Shown: positions 19,006-27,970 of the stretch, piece by piece
Layout of the letters: every line of letters starts with the position of its first letter
Position numbering within the stretch: position 1 is the first letter of the stretch
NCBI GenBank assembly: GCA_007125355.1
Contig: SLDG01000164.1
Location: forward strand, 1-34,011
Source of the DNA: Balneolales bacterium
GTDB lineage: Bacteria > Bacteroidota > Rhodothermia > Balneolales > Cyclonatronaceae
DNA length: 34,011 nucleotides
Direction: 5' to 3'
Program-made: the position numbers and the translations under genes
The notes under the pieces: model-generated
What the model was told of the DNA's origin: nothing
The model's database searches: none
The model's input: only the letters and a program-made list of their open reading frames with translations

Positions 19006-20559
19006 TCAGATATTTCTTGGCTTCAGCACAGACACGGGCAGTATCATTTCCTCCATAGAAGCGCCGCCATGCTGGAACGTATCATTGTACTTATTTTGGT
19101 ACTTATTGTAATTGGTAGGATAAATGAAGTAGTAATCTTCCTTGGCGAAAATATAATTGGTATTTGGCCTGATTTTGGGAAGTTTATACATTTCAGGGTC
19201 GTTAGCTATAATAGCCGCATCTTTATCACATTTCAGCATTCTGCCAAATTTGTAGCGAAGGCTCGTGGATGTGTTTTTATCCCCCAAAACCTTTGTATCT
19301 CGTAAAGACCGCACTGAACCATGGTCTGTTGTAACCACGATTCTTACATTTTTTTGGGCTAATTCTCTGAAAATCTGCAACAAGTTAGAATGTGCAAACC
19401 AGGTTTTGGCAAGTGAACGAAATCCTGATACATCAGGTGCAATTTCCTTAAGCACTTCTGAGTCGGAACGTGAATGGACCAATGTATCTACAAAATTAAA
19501 AACGAAAGCATTAAACTTATTTTGGCAATAATCATGGATACGATCCGCTATCTTTTTTCCTTCTTCCTGCTGTAAAACTTTTTCGTATTTGGGACGCACA
19601 TCCAAATTTTTACTCTCAAAGAGTTCACTCAACAGCTCTGGTTCAGCCATGTTTAGCGATGATTCATCTCCGGAGGCATTTTTCCATAGTTCGGGATATT
19701 TTCTTTCGATATCTAAGGGATATAACCCCGAAAAAATGGCGTTTCTCGAGTATGGTGTCGCCGTTGGCAGGATAGAATAATAAAATTCAGTATCGATTTG
19801 ATAATATTCCGTCAAAAACTGCTCAAACATAAGCCACTGATCATAGCGCATGCAATCGATGAGAATTAAAAATGTAGAATCGGCTTCATCGAGCTGAGGT
19901 ATTACATACTCATTAATGATATCGGGAGAAAGCACCGGCCGATTCGGCAAATCCATTTCAAGCCAGTATTGATATTCTCTTTGTATAAATTTACCAAATT
20001 CGGTATTTGCTCTCTGAAACTGATCCTGCAAAACTTGTAGTAATCCCTCATCACCGTTTTCAAGTTCAACATCCCACGCTGTAAGTTTGGCGTAAATACT
20101 CAGCCACTCTCTCCAATCCGGATTACTGTCGATTTGAGCCGATAAACTTTGAAAACTTTGCAAATAGGTTTGCGCAGATTTCTCGTTTGTGAGTCGCTTT
20201 CTGTCCAGGATTCGCTTAATGGTGAGCAAAATCTGATTCGGATTGACCGGTTTAATCAGATAATCCGAAATTTTTGCACCAATGGCATCCTCCATAATGG
20301 ATTCTTCCTCGCTTTTCGTAATCATTACTACCGGTAGATTAGGCTGAATCTGTTTGATTTTGCCCAGAGTGGTAAGGCCGTCGAGGCCGGGCATTTGCTC
20401 ATCTAAAAAAACGAGGTCGAATTTTTGCTGTTTCACCAGTGTAAGTGCGTCCTCACCATTTGTGACAGGGGTAAGCTTAAAACCTTTATTTTCCAGAAAA
20501 ATGATGTGCGGCTTCAAGTGGTCAATTTCATCGTCTGCCCACAAAATGGTGTTACTCAT
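19006..20559 (-). CDS. porX: PorX-like response regulator (REC + PglZ/alkaline-phosphatase-like domain), T9SS regulator
   Basis: REC domain [42 protein letters not shown]; PglZ-type [38 protein letters not shown]. Confidence 0.9.
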   Translation of the reverse strand: MSNTILWADDEIDHLKPHIIFLENKGFKLTPVTNGEDALTLVKQQKFDLVFLDEQMPGLDGLTTLGKIKQIQPNLPVVMITKSEEESIMEDAIGAKISDYLIKPVNPNQILLTIKRILDRKRLTNEKSAQTYLQSFQSLSAQIDSNPDWREWLSIYAKLTAWDVELENGDEGLLQVLQDQFQRANTEFGKFIQREYQYWLEMDLPNRPVLSPDIINEYVIPQLDEADSTFLILIDCMRYDQWLMFEQFLTEYYQIDTEFYYSILPTATPYSRNAIFSGLYPLDIERKYPELWKNASGDESSLNMAEPELLSELFESKNLDVRPKYEKVLQQEEGKKIADRIHDYCQNKFNAFVFNFVDTLVHSRSDSEVLKEIAPDVSGFRSLAKTWFAHSNLLQIFRELAQKNVRIVVTTDHGSVRSLRDTKVLGDKNTSTSLRYKFGRMLKCDKDAAIIANDPEMYKLPKIRPNTNYIFAKEDYYFIYPTNYNKYQNKYNDTFQHGGASMEEMILPVSVLKPRNI

Positions 20560-20573
20560 ATATTTTTTTCAAT

Positions 20574-21137
20574 TTAAACAGTTATTAGTTCTTTAATTGC
20601 CTCGAACCGGGCTTCTCCAATACCGCGAACGTTTTTAATCTCTTCAATCGATTCAAATGGTCCGTTAGTATCGCGATACTCAATTATTCTTGCTGCAATA
20701 GCCGGTCCAACGCCGGGCAACTGAGTAAGTTCTTCGGCTGTGGCTTTATTAATATTTATTTGTTCTTCAGCTGATACCGAGTCCTTAGATGTTTCGTATA
20801 CGTCAACGGACTGAGTTACGGTTTCCGTATTTATCTTTTTTTCAGGAAGCGCTTTCTGAGCCGGGTCTTTATTTAATTCTTCAGAATCTGAGGTAGTATT
20901 CTCGGGGAAATACTGAGTAAGCATCCTGTCGTTCTCAATTTCACTAAAAGCCGCCAACATCTGAAACTCCTCATAAAGTGGCGCATAAAAAGATTCATCA
21001 AATGCTTCAGTTTCAGCCATGAATGGTTTAGCAGCAAAAAGTAACAGAACAAATGCGGTTAGTGAATACATCATCTTTCGTTCAGATGATGTAATTTGCA
21101 AGCGGTCATACAAGAAATAGAGCGTTCTTTTTTTCAT
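20574..21137 (-). CDS. Membrane-anchored helix-hairpin-helix (ComEA-like) protein
   Basis: ININKATAEELTQLPGVGPAIAARIIEYRDTNGPFESIEEIKNVRGIGEARFEAIKELI; N-terminal TM MYSLTAFVLLLFAAKPFM. Confidence 0.88.
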   Translation of the reverse strand: MKKRTLYFLYDRLQITSSERKMMYSLTAFVLLLFAAKPFMAETEAFDESFYAPLYEEFQMLAAFSEIENDRMLTQYFPENTTSDSEELNKDPAQKALPEKKINTETVTQSVDVYETSKDSVSAEEQININKATAEELTQLPGVGPAIAARIIEYRDTNGPFESIEEIKNVRGIGEARFEAIKELITV

Positions 21138-21424
21138 GTTAAAGCCTCTTTTTTTATGATGATGTTTTAATACTGACCTTTTCACGATGATTTCCTTACA
21201 TAAATAAACAGAATTAATTTATAAAAATCAGTTTTTTATTTTTTTAGTGGGATTTGCGAACTTCTGTAATGAAATACAAGTGAGATACGATTAATCTTTT
21301 AATTATACACGAAGACACCAAGACACTAAGTTCCACAAAAATATATTTTTATTTTTGAGCAAAATTGAATGTTCGGATTATGCTCAATTCTTAGATACTA
21401 AATTTTCTAAAAATTACTAACTAA

Positions 21425-22219
21425 TTGAACCCGGAAACGCATTTTACTGAGGTTGACGATTTATCCGTACGATACATTAAGGTAGGGAACGGCAAGCCTC
21501 TTCTTTTTCTGCACGGTTGGGGATGCAAAGCTGAAACAATGGCCTCTGTCTATCTCAAACAGGCATCCTCTAATACCATTTATGCGCCGGATCTTCCCGG
21601 CTTTGGCGAAAGCAGCACTCCACAATCCGCCTGGAATATTGGTGGGTACGCTGAATTTGTTATAAAACTACTCGACAAGCTGGAAATTGACCAATGTGAT
21701 GTGTTAGCCCATTCTTTTGGCGGTCGCGTTATGTTGAAATTAATGTCAATGCCGCAAACAAAAAAACGCTTTGGGAAAGTGCTGATAACGGGTGGTGCGG
21801 GGATGAAACCAAAACGGAAACCATCATTCTATCTAAAAAAGTACACTGCCAAAACACTCAAAGCACCATTTATGATGCTCCCCGGCAAACTGAAAGAAAA
21901 GGGATTGCAAAAATTACGTGGTACTGCTCTTTGGAAATCACTTGGGTCTTCTGAATACAGTCAGCTTAACGGGGTGATGCGGGAAGTTTTCGTACTTACC
22001 GTCTCCGAATTTCTTGAACCCACGCTGCCGGCGATTGATAACGATATTTTACTGCTTTGGGGAGAAAATGATGATGCCACACCACTTTATCAGGCAAAAA
22101 GAATGGAATCGGGACTAAAAAATGGTGTTTTGGTCACCCTACCAAATGCCGGACATTATGCCTTCCTCGATCAACCCGCCCGCTTCAACGCCATTGCAAA
22201 GGCGTTTTTTGAGGGGTAA
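21425..22219 (+). CDS. Alpha/beta hydrolase
   Basis: PLLFLHGWGCKAE oxyanion region, LAHSFGGRVML nucleophile elbow, LWGENDDATPL, NAGHYAFLDQP; TTG start. Confidence 0.9.
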   Translation: MNPETHFTEVDDLSVRYIKVGNGKPLLFLHGWGCKAETMASVYLKQASSNTIYAPDLPGFGESSTPQSAWNIGGYAEFVIKLLDKLEIDQCDVLAHSFGGRVMLKLMSMPQTKKRFGKVLITGGAGMKPKRKPSFYLKKYTAKTLKAPFMMLPGKLKEKGLQKLRGTALWKSLGSSEYSQLNGVMREVFVLTVSEFLEPTLPAIDNDILLLWGENDDATPLYQAKRMESGLKNGVLVTLPNAGHYAFLDQPARFNAIAKAFFEG

Positions 22220-22311
22220 ATGCAAATCACAACACAACCTAAAAAAACTACAACTTAGTGAACACTCGTGCCTTTGTGATTCCGTCTTTAGCCAACCTTC
22301 CTTTTCTCGAC

Positions 22312-22345
22312 AAAAAAAGGTGGAGTACCTGTCAAATACTCCACC
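22312..22345 (-). terminator. Intrinsic terminator for minus-strand transcription
   Basis: Minus strand GGTGGAGTA-N9-TACTCCACC followed by TTTTTTT; perfect 9-bp stem. Confidence 0.85.
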
Positions 22346-22420
22346 AACTTGTGGTTTACTAACTAATGTAATACCCATTAATTAACCCATTGTTAACATG
22401 CTCTGGTCTCTCTTACGTAC

Positions 22421-22966
22421 CTATGCTGTAAGTTGTTTCGTCGACATCCATCCCGCATACGCCTGATGAAACGCGGCAAAGCGCATTCTTCCGCCAAACC
22501 ACTGCCAAACCACCGGTTTTGCAAGCATACTTGTCTTTTGGGAAGCCAATGCTCTGTATGAAGAAAATGGATACGTACGGTAATCTGTTGATCGTCCGCA
22601 TCTTTGCGGTAATGTATGGATGTCAAAAACTTTATACACACATTCCTTTTCGGATAAAAGGGCGTTTACCCGCAAATTATCTGTGAAGTCTTTGATGTTC
22701 TCTTCGGGCCATAAGCCTCTCATCTTTACTACGAACATTTTCTGAATAAAAGCTTTCAGCTTCTCCATTTCATGAACGCCGAAGGCTCTTGTTGCAACTA
22801 CACATTCAAAGTTGTTTCCCGCAACCGCATAAGCGCAGGTTTGGAGATTTTGTTCTGTGTAGGTTCTCCAAATGTTGAGAAAGGCGTAACACTCTGAGCG
22901 TGTATTGAAGTTTTCATCGTGAACGCCGGTATATTTTATGTGAAAATAATTGATATCGTGTTTCAT
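22421..22966 (-). CDS. Y1/REP-associated tyrosine transposase (RAYT)-like protein with degenerate HUH motif
   Basis: FHIKYTGVHDENFNTRSECYAFLNIW; CAYAVAGNNFECVV at the usual .AYCLMPNHFHFLI position; DYRTYPFSSYRAL ... WFGGRMRFAAFH matches the RAYT C-terminal signature. Confidence 0.75.
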   Translation of the reverse strand: MKHDINYFHIKYTGVHDENFNTRSECYAFLNIWRTYTEQNLQTCAYAVAGNNFECVVATRAFGVHEMEKLKAFIQKMFVVKMRGLWPEENIKDFTDNLRVNALLSEKECVYKVFDIHTLPQRCGRSTDYRTYPFSSYRALASQKTSMLAKPVVWQWFGGRMRFAAFHQAYAGWMSTKQLTA

Positions 22967-23111
22967 AATTGTTCTCCTCTTTTATAAAGCATGAGACTTG
23001 AAACGCGAAATCCTTACAAAAAAAATTTGGGTAAATCGAAAAAAGTATGCTTTGGGCTGTTTATTTTGAGTTGTAAGATAAATTAAATCAATATTATAAA
23101 AGCATCGTCAA

Positions 23112-23177
23112 CCTGAGCGGAGCTGCGGCTTAGATTGTTAATAAAACATCGGTGCTAACCCGCCGCGTAGTCGAAGG
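23112..23177 (+). repeat. REP-like hairpin unit A1
   Basis: CC-TGAGCGGA-GCTGCGG-(31)-CCGCCGC-GTAGTCGAA-GG. Confidence 0.8.
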
Positions 23178-23220
23178 ACTGCCCGAACAACCCGAAATCG
23201 CATTGAAGCCGTACCTACCA

Positions 23221-23277
23221 ATGGTTCGACGACGGCGGGAAAAGCATTGTGTCCCCATCACAACACCCAAGCCCGCC
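23221..23277 (-). repeat. REP-like hairpin unit A2, one flank degenerate
   Basis: ATGG-TTCGACGAC-GGCGGG-(32)-CCCGCC, without a clear TCCGCTCA box. Confidence 0.6.
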
Positions 23278-23330
23278 TGCTACTAATGACAGAGTTGGTT
23301 TTCCTGAGAAAATAGCTCAATAACCGCTTT

Positions 23331-23350
23331 GGTTTCGGCTCCGCTCAACC
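23331..23350 (-). repeat. Short form of the REP-like unit without inner hairpin
   Basis: GGTTTCGGCTCCGCTCAACC; GGTT/AACC outer stem with TCCGCTCA box. Confidence 0.6.
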
Positions 23351-23477
23351 CACGCTACAACCTCTCTGTCATATCCATCAAATGTATTTAGCGTAAGCGC
23401 AGATATTAAGGCCTCACCATGACGAGGTGGTACGTAGCTCAGGTGTAAACAAAAATACACATCACCATCAGGAGTCA

Positions 23478-23546
23478 GGGTGAGCGGAGCAGCGGTTTGG
23501 GATGTACATAAGTATTGGGATAGTTGCCCGCTGCGTAGTCGAATCC
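23478..23546 (+). repeat. REP-like hairpin unit B1
   Basis: GGG-TGAGCGGA-GCAGCGG-(32)-CCGCTGC-GTAGTCGAA-TCC. Confidence 0.85.
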
Positions 23547-23583
23547 CCTGTTTGGATAAGCAGCGTTCTTGCCTTAATCACCA

Positions 23584-23654
23584 ATGGTTCGACTACATGC
23601 CGGATTGAGTTGGTTGCTCTTAGCGAGTTACGAAGCCGGCATTCCGCTCACCAT
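23584..23654 (-). repeat. REP-like hairpin unit B2, inverted relative to B1
   Basis: ATGG-TTCGACTAC-ATGCCGG-(32)-CCGGCAT-TCCGCTCA-CCAT. Confidence 0.85.
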
Positions 23655-23715
23655 GACGGGGTGGTACGTAACTCAGGTGTAAAAAAAGCGAAGCAAAAAT
23701 AAGGGTTAAGCTACC

Positions 23716-24117
23716 CTACTTATTCGGCTCTAACCCTGCGCGTACCAAGGACTGGAAACCACCAATATTGTACACATTTTCGAAACCGGCGGATCTCATC
23801 ATTCTTGCAGCCTGACCACTGCGATTACCACTTCGGCAATAGAGATAGTACGTTTCGTTTTTGTCTAATGCAGTGACCTTTCTCTGGAACTCACCCGAAA
23901 TCAGATCAAAGTTAAAATCGGTTCCTTTAAGGTGTCCGGCTTTGAATTCGCCGGGTGTACGCACATCAATTAGCACACCGGGCGTGTTAACCCTTGCTTC
24001 CATAAATTGTTGTGGACTCATAGAGTTTCCTTGCCCGATAAATCCTGATAAAAAGTTAAACATTATAAATGCTCCTGCTATTAAGAATGTGTATGTGGTC
24101 ATTTTCTTTAAATCCAT
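23716..24117 (-). CDS. Membrane-anchored single-domain rhodanese
   Basis: LIDVRTPGEFKAGHLKG; active-site loop YCRSGNRSGQAA; N-terminal hydrophobic segment. Confidence 0.92.
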   Translation of the reverse strand: MDLKKMTTYTFLIAGAFIMFNFLSGFIGQGNSMSPQQFMEARVNTPGVLIDVRTPGEFKAGHLKGTDFNFDLISGEFQRKVTALDKNETYYLYCRSGNRSGQAARMMRSAGFENVYNIGGFQSLVRAGLEPNK

Positions 24118-24157
24118 TGTTTTAGTTCCTTAGAATCTTTTTTGCTTCGCTGCACAA

Positions 24158-25945
24158 TCAAAACATGGTGAAGTAAAAGAACAGTACCGAAACGATGAGA
24201 AATACTACTGTAACCCCGCCGCCGGCTTTGAAATAATCTTTGGTTTTGTATCCGCCTGCGGTCATCATCAACGCGTTAACCTGATGTGTTGGCAGGATGA
24301 AGGAGTTTCCTGCATTTACTGCCGCTAATAACACAAGCGGACGCGGATCTACGCCTGCCAACAACCCAATACTGATTACCAGCGGCGCCAACACCACTAC
24401 GGCACCGACATTTGACATCACCAAAGAGAAAAAAGTAGCCATTATCGCGACAGAAAAGAGCAATACCAATAAATGGCTGCCTTCAATTAGATTCATCAAT
24501 CCTGATGCGAGAAATTCTGCCGTACCCGAATTTTGCATTGCCACACCGAGTGGTATTAATCCCACAAGCAAAAATACCACTTTCTATTCAATGGCTTTGT
24601 AGGCTTCCTGTATGGTCATCACTTTTAACAATACCATGATGATAGCACCTGTGAGGAAGGAAATAGAAATAGAGAAGCCACTGAGCGCCAATGCAATAGC
24701 AATCCCAAAACTCGCAGCGGCATGTACCATCTTTTTTGGTTTTTTTGTATCTACACTGAATGGCGTGGCGACTACGAAGGGATCATCTGACTCCAGATTT
24801 TTAATATGATTCCAAGGCCCGAATACTATGAATGTATCTCCGGGTTTTATTATATGGTCAGAAAAATCCCCCTCAACTTTTGCACCATTACTGAACAACA
24901 TTATAGGCTCTACAGCAAACCGTTTCCGCATAGCAAATTCACGTAGTGTTTTACCCGCCAATTCAGATCTTGGTGGCACAATCACTTCTACAAAGCCGGT
25001 TTCATCCGGTTCATTTAATCCGCTGAATATTTTTGGGGATGTTGTCTCTACCAAATTATAATCAGTGGCAAATTTCTCAACCTGTTCTTTATCTCCATAG
25101 AGTGCCAAAACCTGGCCATCATCAAACGGTGTTTCCCGCCAAGGGGCGTAATCAATATGCTTATCATGCGAAATAGCCAGAATATTGATGCCATACGTAA
25201 TCCAAATCCCGGAACTTTCTACGGTGTGAGATGCAAGTTTACTTTCAGCAGGGATTTTGTAATAGCAGATATCCTTCTTGAGATTGAAAGCATGAATAAG
25301 TTTTTCCTGTTCGGTGGCCTCTAATTTGCCTTCGCTTTGGGGCAGGAAGTACTTCCCCAATAAAACAAAAAACAAGATTGTTGCTACGAGTAAAGCCAGG
25401 CCAACCGGTGTTACTGCAAACAAGCCATAAGGATCTAAATCTGCACTTTCGAGTAAATCGTTTGTCAGGATTAGATGGCCGGAGCCAACCATTGTAAGTG
25501 CACCACCAATAATTGCCATAAAACCAACGGGCATGATAAACACAGAAGCCGAGGTTTTAATTTTGCGCGCAATTTCAAGTGTACTTGGCAACATCATTGC
25601 TGCAGCGCCAATGTTACTCATCACAGCAGAAAGTCCACCCACGGTAAGTGATAGCGAACCGAGAATGGTATTTTTGTTATCCCCCACCTTCGACAATAGC
25701 CATTTCGAAAACATAGACATCATACCCGTTTTGGAGATGCCTTCACCTAATATCATTACGCCAATCATCGCCACAACCGCGTTACTCGAAAATCCCGAAA
25801 GTGCCTCAGCACTTGTAAGAATGCCGGTCCATGCAAGTAAGAGCATGGTAATAATTGCGGTGACATCAATGCGTAATTTTTCGGTTACCAACATGAAGAT
25901 GGTAAACGCAACGATGGCTAATACGGTAATGATTTGGATATCCAT
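24158..25945 (-). pseudogene. SLC13-family permease with TrkA-C domains, interrupted by an in-frame TAG
   Basis: Upstream ORF ends ...QEAYKAIE-TAG and continues in the same frame KVVFLLVGLIPLGVAMQNSG...; homologs usually carry W at this point (TGG to TAG). Confidence 0.8.
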
Positions 25946-25990
25946 AATGGATTAAAGAAGGTGAGATAAAGGAAAGTTATCTGTTAAAAG

Positions 25991-26023
25991 AAACCTGTCA
26001 GGATTCAAAATCCTGACAGGTTT
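25991..26023. repeat. 15-bp perfect inverted repeat with 3-nt loop
   Basis: AAACCTGTCAGGATT-CAA-AATCCTGACAGGTTT. Confidence 0.85.
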
Positions 26024-26044
26024 GAAGCGGTTTCTTGAGTCGTT

Positions 26045-27478
26045 TTAAGCCTCTAACAATTCCGCGTGCTTTTCTTTGAATTCAGGGAGTGAATCCATAA
26101 CAACACTTACATTGTAGCCTGCTTTTTTCAGTAACGAACCTGCAGCAGCTGAGCGACCACCAGCGGCACAATGTACAACAAGCGGTTTGTCAGACGGAAC
26201 CTCATTCATGCGCTCTAACAGACGAGTATGAGCAATGTTTTGCGCATTTGCAAAGTGGCCTTCTTCCTGATATTCAGTCAATTTACGCACATCGAGAATA
26301 TTGCTTCCCTGATTAGAACGTGAAGCTGCTTCTTCAAAAGTGATTACTTCTATGCTATCGAGTTTCCCACCCTGTGATTGATAAAGATTGAGATCTTCGA
26401 TAGTTACAAAACCAACAACGCGGTCGAGACCAACTCTATAAAGGTCAATAACTGCTTCTTTGAGTCTGCTCTCATCTACAATCAGGTACATATCCTGATC
26501 TTCAGTTACAAAAGAACCGGCTACGGTATTAAATTGCTTATTTAATGTCACCAATAGCGATCCAGGTAAATGGCCTTTCATGTACTCAGGCTCAAGACGC
26601 GTGTCTAAAACAGCCACATCATCTTGTTTTGCCTTTTCTGCGAGTTCTTTAACCGTTACTCTTTTGGGGGATGGAATTCCACCAAGAATTGCCGGGCCGA
26701 TTTTGTTATCGCGCTTCATTCTTGCAAAGTAAAGTGGTGGCTCAGGCTGACCTTCTAAAATGAATTTCACAAATTCATCTTCTGAAGTAGCCGCTCTTAA
26801 AGAGTTATTGTAACGTCTTTCGTATCCTGCGGTCGAATCGGGTACTGCACCAAGTGCTTTACCGCAAGCTGAACCTGCTCCGTGACCGGGCCAGATTTGT
26901 ACGTAATCGGGGATATCATTAAACTTTTGAATCGTGCTGTACAATGTACGCGCAGACGGCTCCATTACGTGCTCCATTCCGGCTGCTGATTCGAGTAAGT
27001 CAGGACGGCCAACATCACCCACAAATACAAAGTCACCTGTCGCGAGGCCTACCGGCTCATCTGCTGCGGCGCCATCGGTAATTTTGAAGGTAAGATGCTC
27101 AGGCGTGTGACCCGGCGTGTGCCATGCTTCAATTTTGATATTCCCAATCTTGAAGAAATCACCGTCTGTCATCAGTTCGTAGTCATACTTGCCTTTTGGG
27201 CTGTTAATCAGCCATTCATATTTCCAGTCGGCATCGCCTTCGTCTGATGCGTACACTTTTACGCCTCGCTCGGCAAACTCACGCAAGCCCGAAATATAAT
27301 CAGCGTGGATGTGTGTATCGGTTGCAGCCACAATGCTAAGCTTGTTCTCTGCCGCGTGCTCGATATATTGATCGATATCACGCATTGGATCGATAATTAC
27401 AGCTTCGCCTGACTTTTGGCAACCTACCAAGTAGGCATATTGTGCTAATTTTGGGTCGAAAAATTGTTTAAAATACAT
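26045..27478 (-). CDS. CstB-like MBL-fold persulfide dioxygenase with two rhodanese domains
   Basis: DTHIHADYISG, WHTPGHTPEH, GDFVFVGDVGRPDLL, WPGHGAGSACGKALGAVPDSTAGYER; first rhodanese domain lacks Cys (YLIVDESRL), second has VVHCAAGGRSA. Confidence 0.92.
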   Translation of the reverse strand: MYFKQFFDPKLAQYAYLVGCQKSGEAVIIDPMRDIDQYIEHAAENKLSIVAATDTHIHADYISGLREFAERGVKVYASDEGDADWKYEWLINSPKGKYDYELMTDGDFFKIGNIKIEAWHTPGHTPEHLTFKITDGAAADEPVGLATGDFVFVGDVGRPDLLESAAGMEHVMEPSARTLYSTIQKFNDIPDYVQIWPGHGAGSACGKALGAVPDSTAGYERRYNNSLRAATSEDEFVKFILEGQPEPPLYFARMKRDNKIGPAILGGIPSPKRVTVKELAEKAKQDDVAVLDTRLEPEYMKGHLPGSLLVTLNKQFNTVAGSFVTEDQDMYLIVDESRLKEAVIDLYRVGLDRVVGFVTIEDLNLYQSQGGKLDSIEVITFEEAASRSNQGSNILDVRKLTEYQEEGHFANAQNIAHTRLLERMNEVPSDKPLVVHCAAGGRSAAAGSLLKKAGYNVSVVMDSLPEFKEKHAELLEA

Positions 27479-27524
27479 TGTATTCTCCGGTTTAGATATT
27501 TGTTTTTATTGATTTAAAGTTCTA

Positions 27525-27950
27525 TTAATGAGGGAGCTTCTGTTGCAACACACCATACACGTATGTACCTAAGGTTGCAGTGATAATCGGGACAATCATA
27601 ACTGTTAAGCCCGATCCTAACAGAGCGAACATTGGTGCCGGACACGCTCCGAGAAGCGCCCATCCAAGGCCGAAAAATGTTCCGCCAATAATGTAACGCT
27701 TAACCTGAGTCGAATCTTTAGGCGCTACTGTTATTGGGTTTCCATTGCGGTCTTTCGCATTCATTTTCTTAATAATTTGGATGGAAATCATCCCCACAAA
27801 AATGGCGAGGCCAATGATGCCGTACATGTGAAAGGCATCGAAGCGGAACATTTCCTGAATTCTGAACCAGGAAACCACCTCAGATTTCATCAGGACAAAT
27901 CCAAAGAATATGCCTGAAAACAGATAAAGTATAAAGTCTGAAAATTTCAT
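27525..27950 (-). CDS. YeeE/YedE family (DUF6691, PmpB-like) transporter
   Basis: FGFVLMKSEVVSWFRIQEMFRFDAFHMYGIIG; GLGWALLGACPAPMFALLGSG. Confidence 0.9.
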   Translation of the reverse strand: MKFSDFILYLFSGIFFGFVLMKSEVVSWFRIQEMFRFDAFHMYGIIGLAIFVGMISIQIIKKMNAKDRNGNPITVAPKDSTQVKRYIIGGTFFGLGWALLGACPAPMFALLGSGLTVMIVPIITATLGTYVYGVLQQKLPH

Positions 27951-27970
27951 AGTGAGTTTAAGCCGTTAGA

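Larger units (their letters stand above)
23413..23683 (+). repeat. 37-nt direct repeat pair (23413-23449 and 23647-23683)
   Basis: CTCACCATGACG(A/G)GGTGGTACGTA(G/A)CTCAGGTGTAAA; 35/37 identical. Confidence 0.85.

Noticed and set aside
19006-20559. PglZ domain as evidence for a BREX/Pgl phage-defence system
   Set aside because: The domain is fused to an N-terminal receiver and the protein matches PorX; no brxC, pglX or brxL genes are nearby.
22393-22641. Alternative overlapping minus-strand ORFs (82 and 62 aa) at the transposase-like gene
   Set aside because: Only the 22421..22966 frame carries RAYT-like motifs; the others are shadow frames, not a frameshifted piece.
23112-23683. CRISPR array interpretation of the repeat cluster
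   Set aside because: Units are inverted, diverged, irregularly spaced and have no unique uniform spacers; no cas genes seen.
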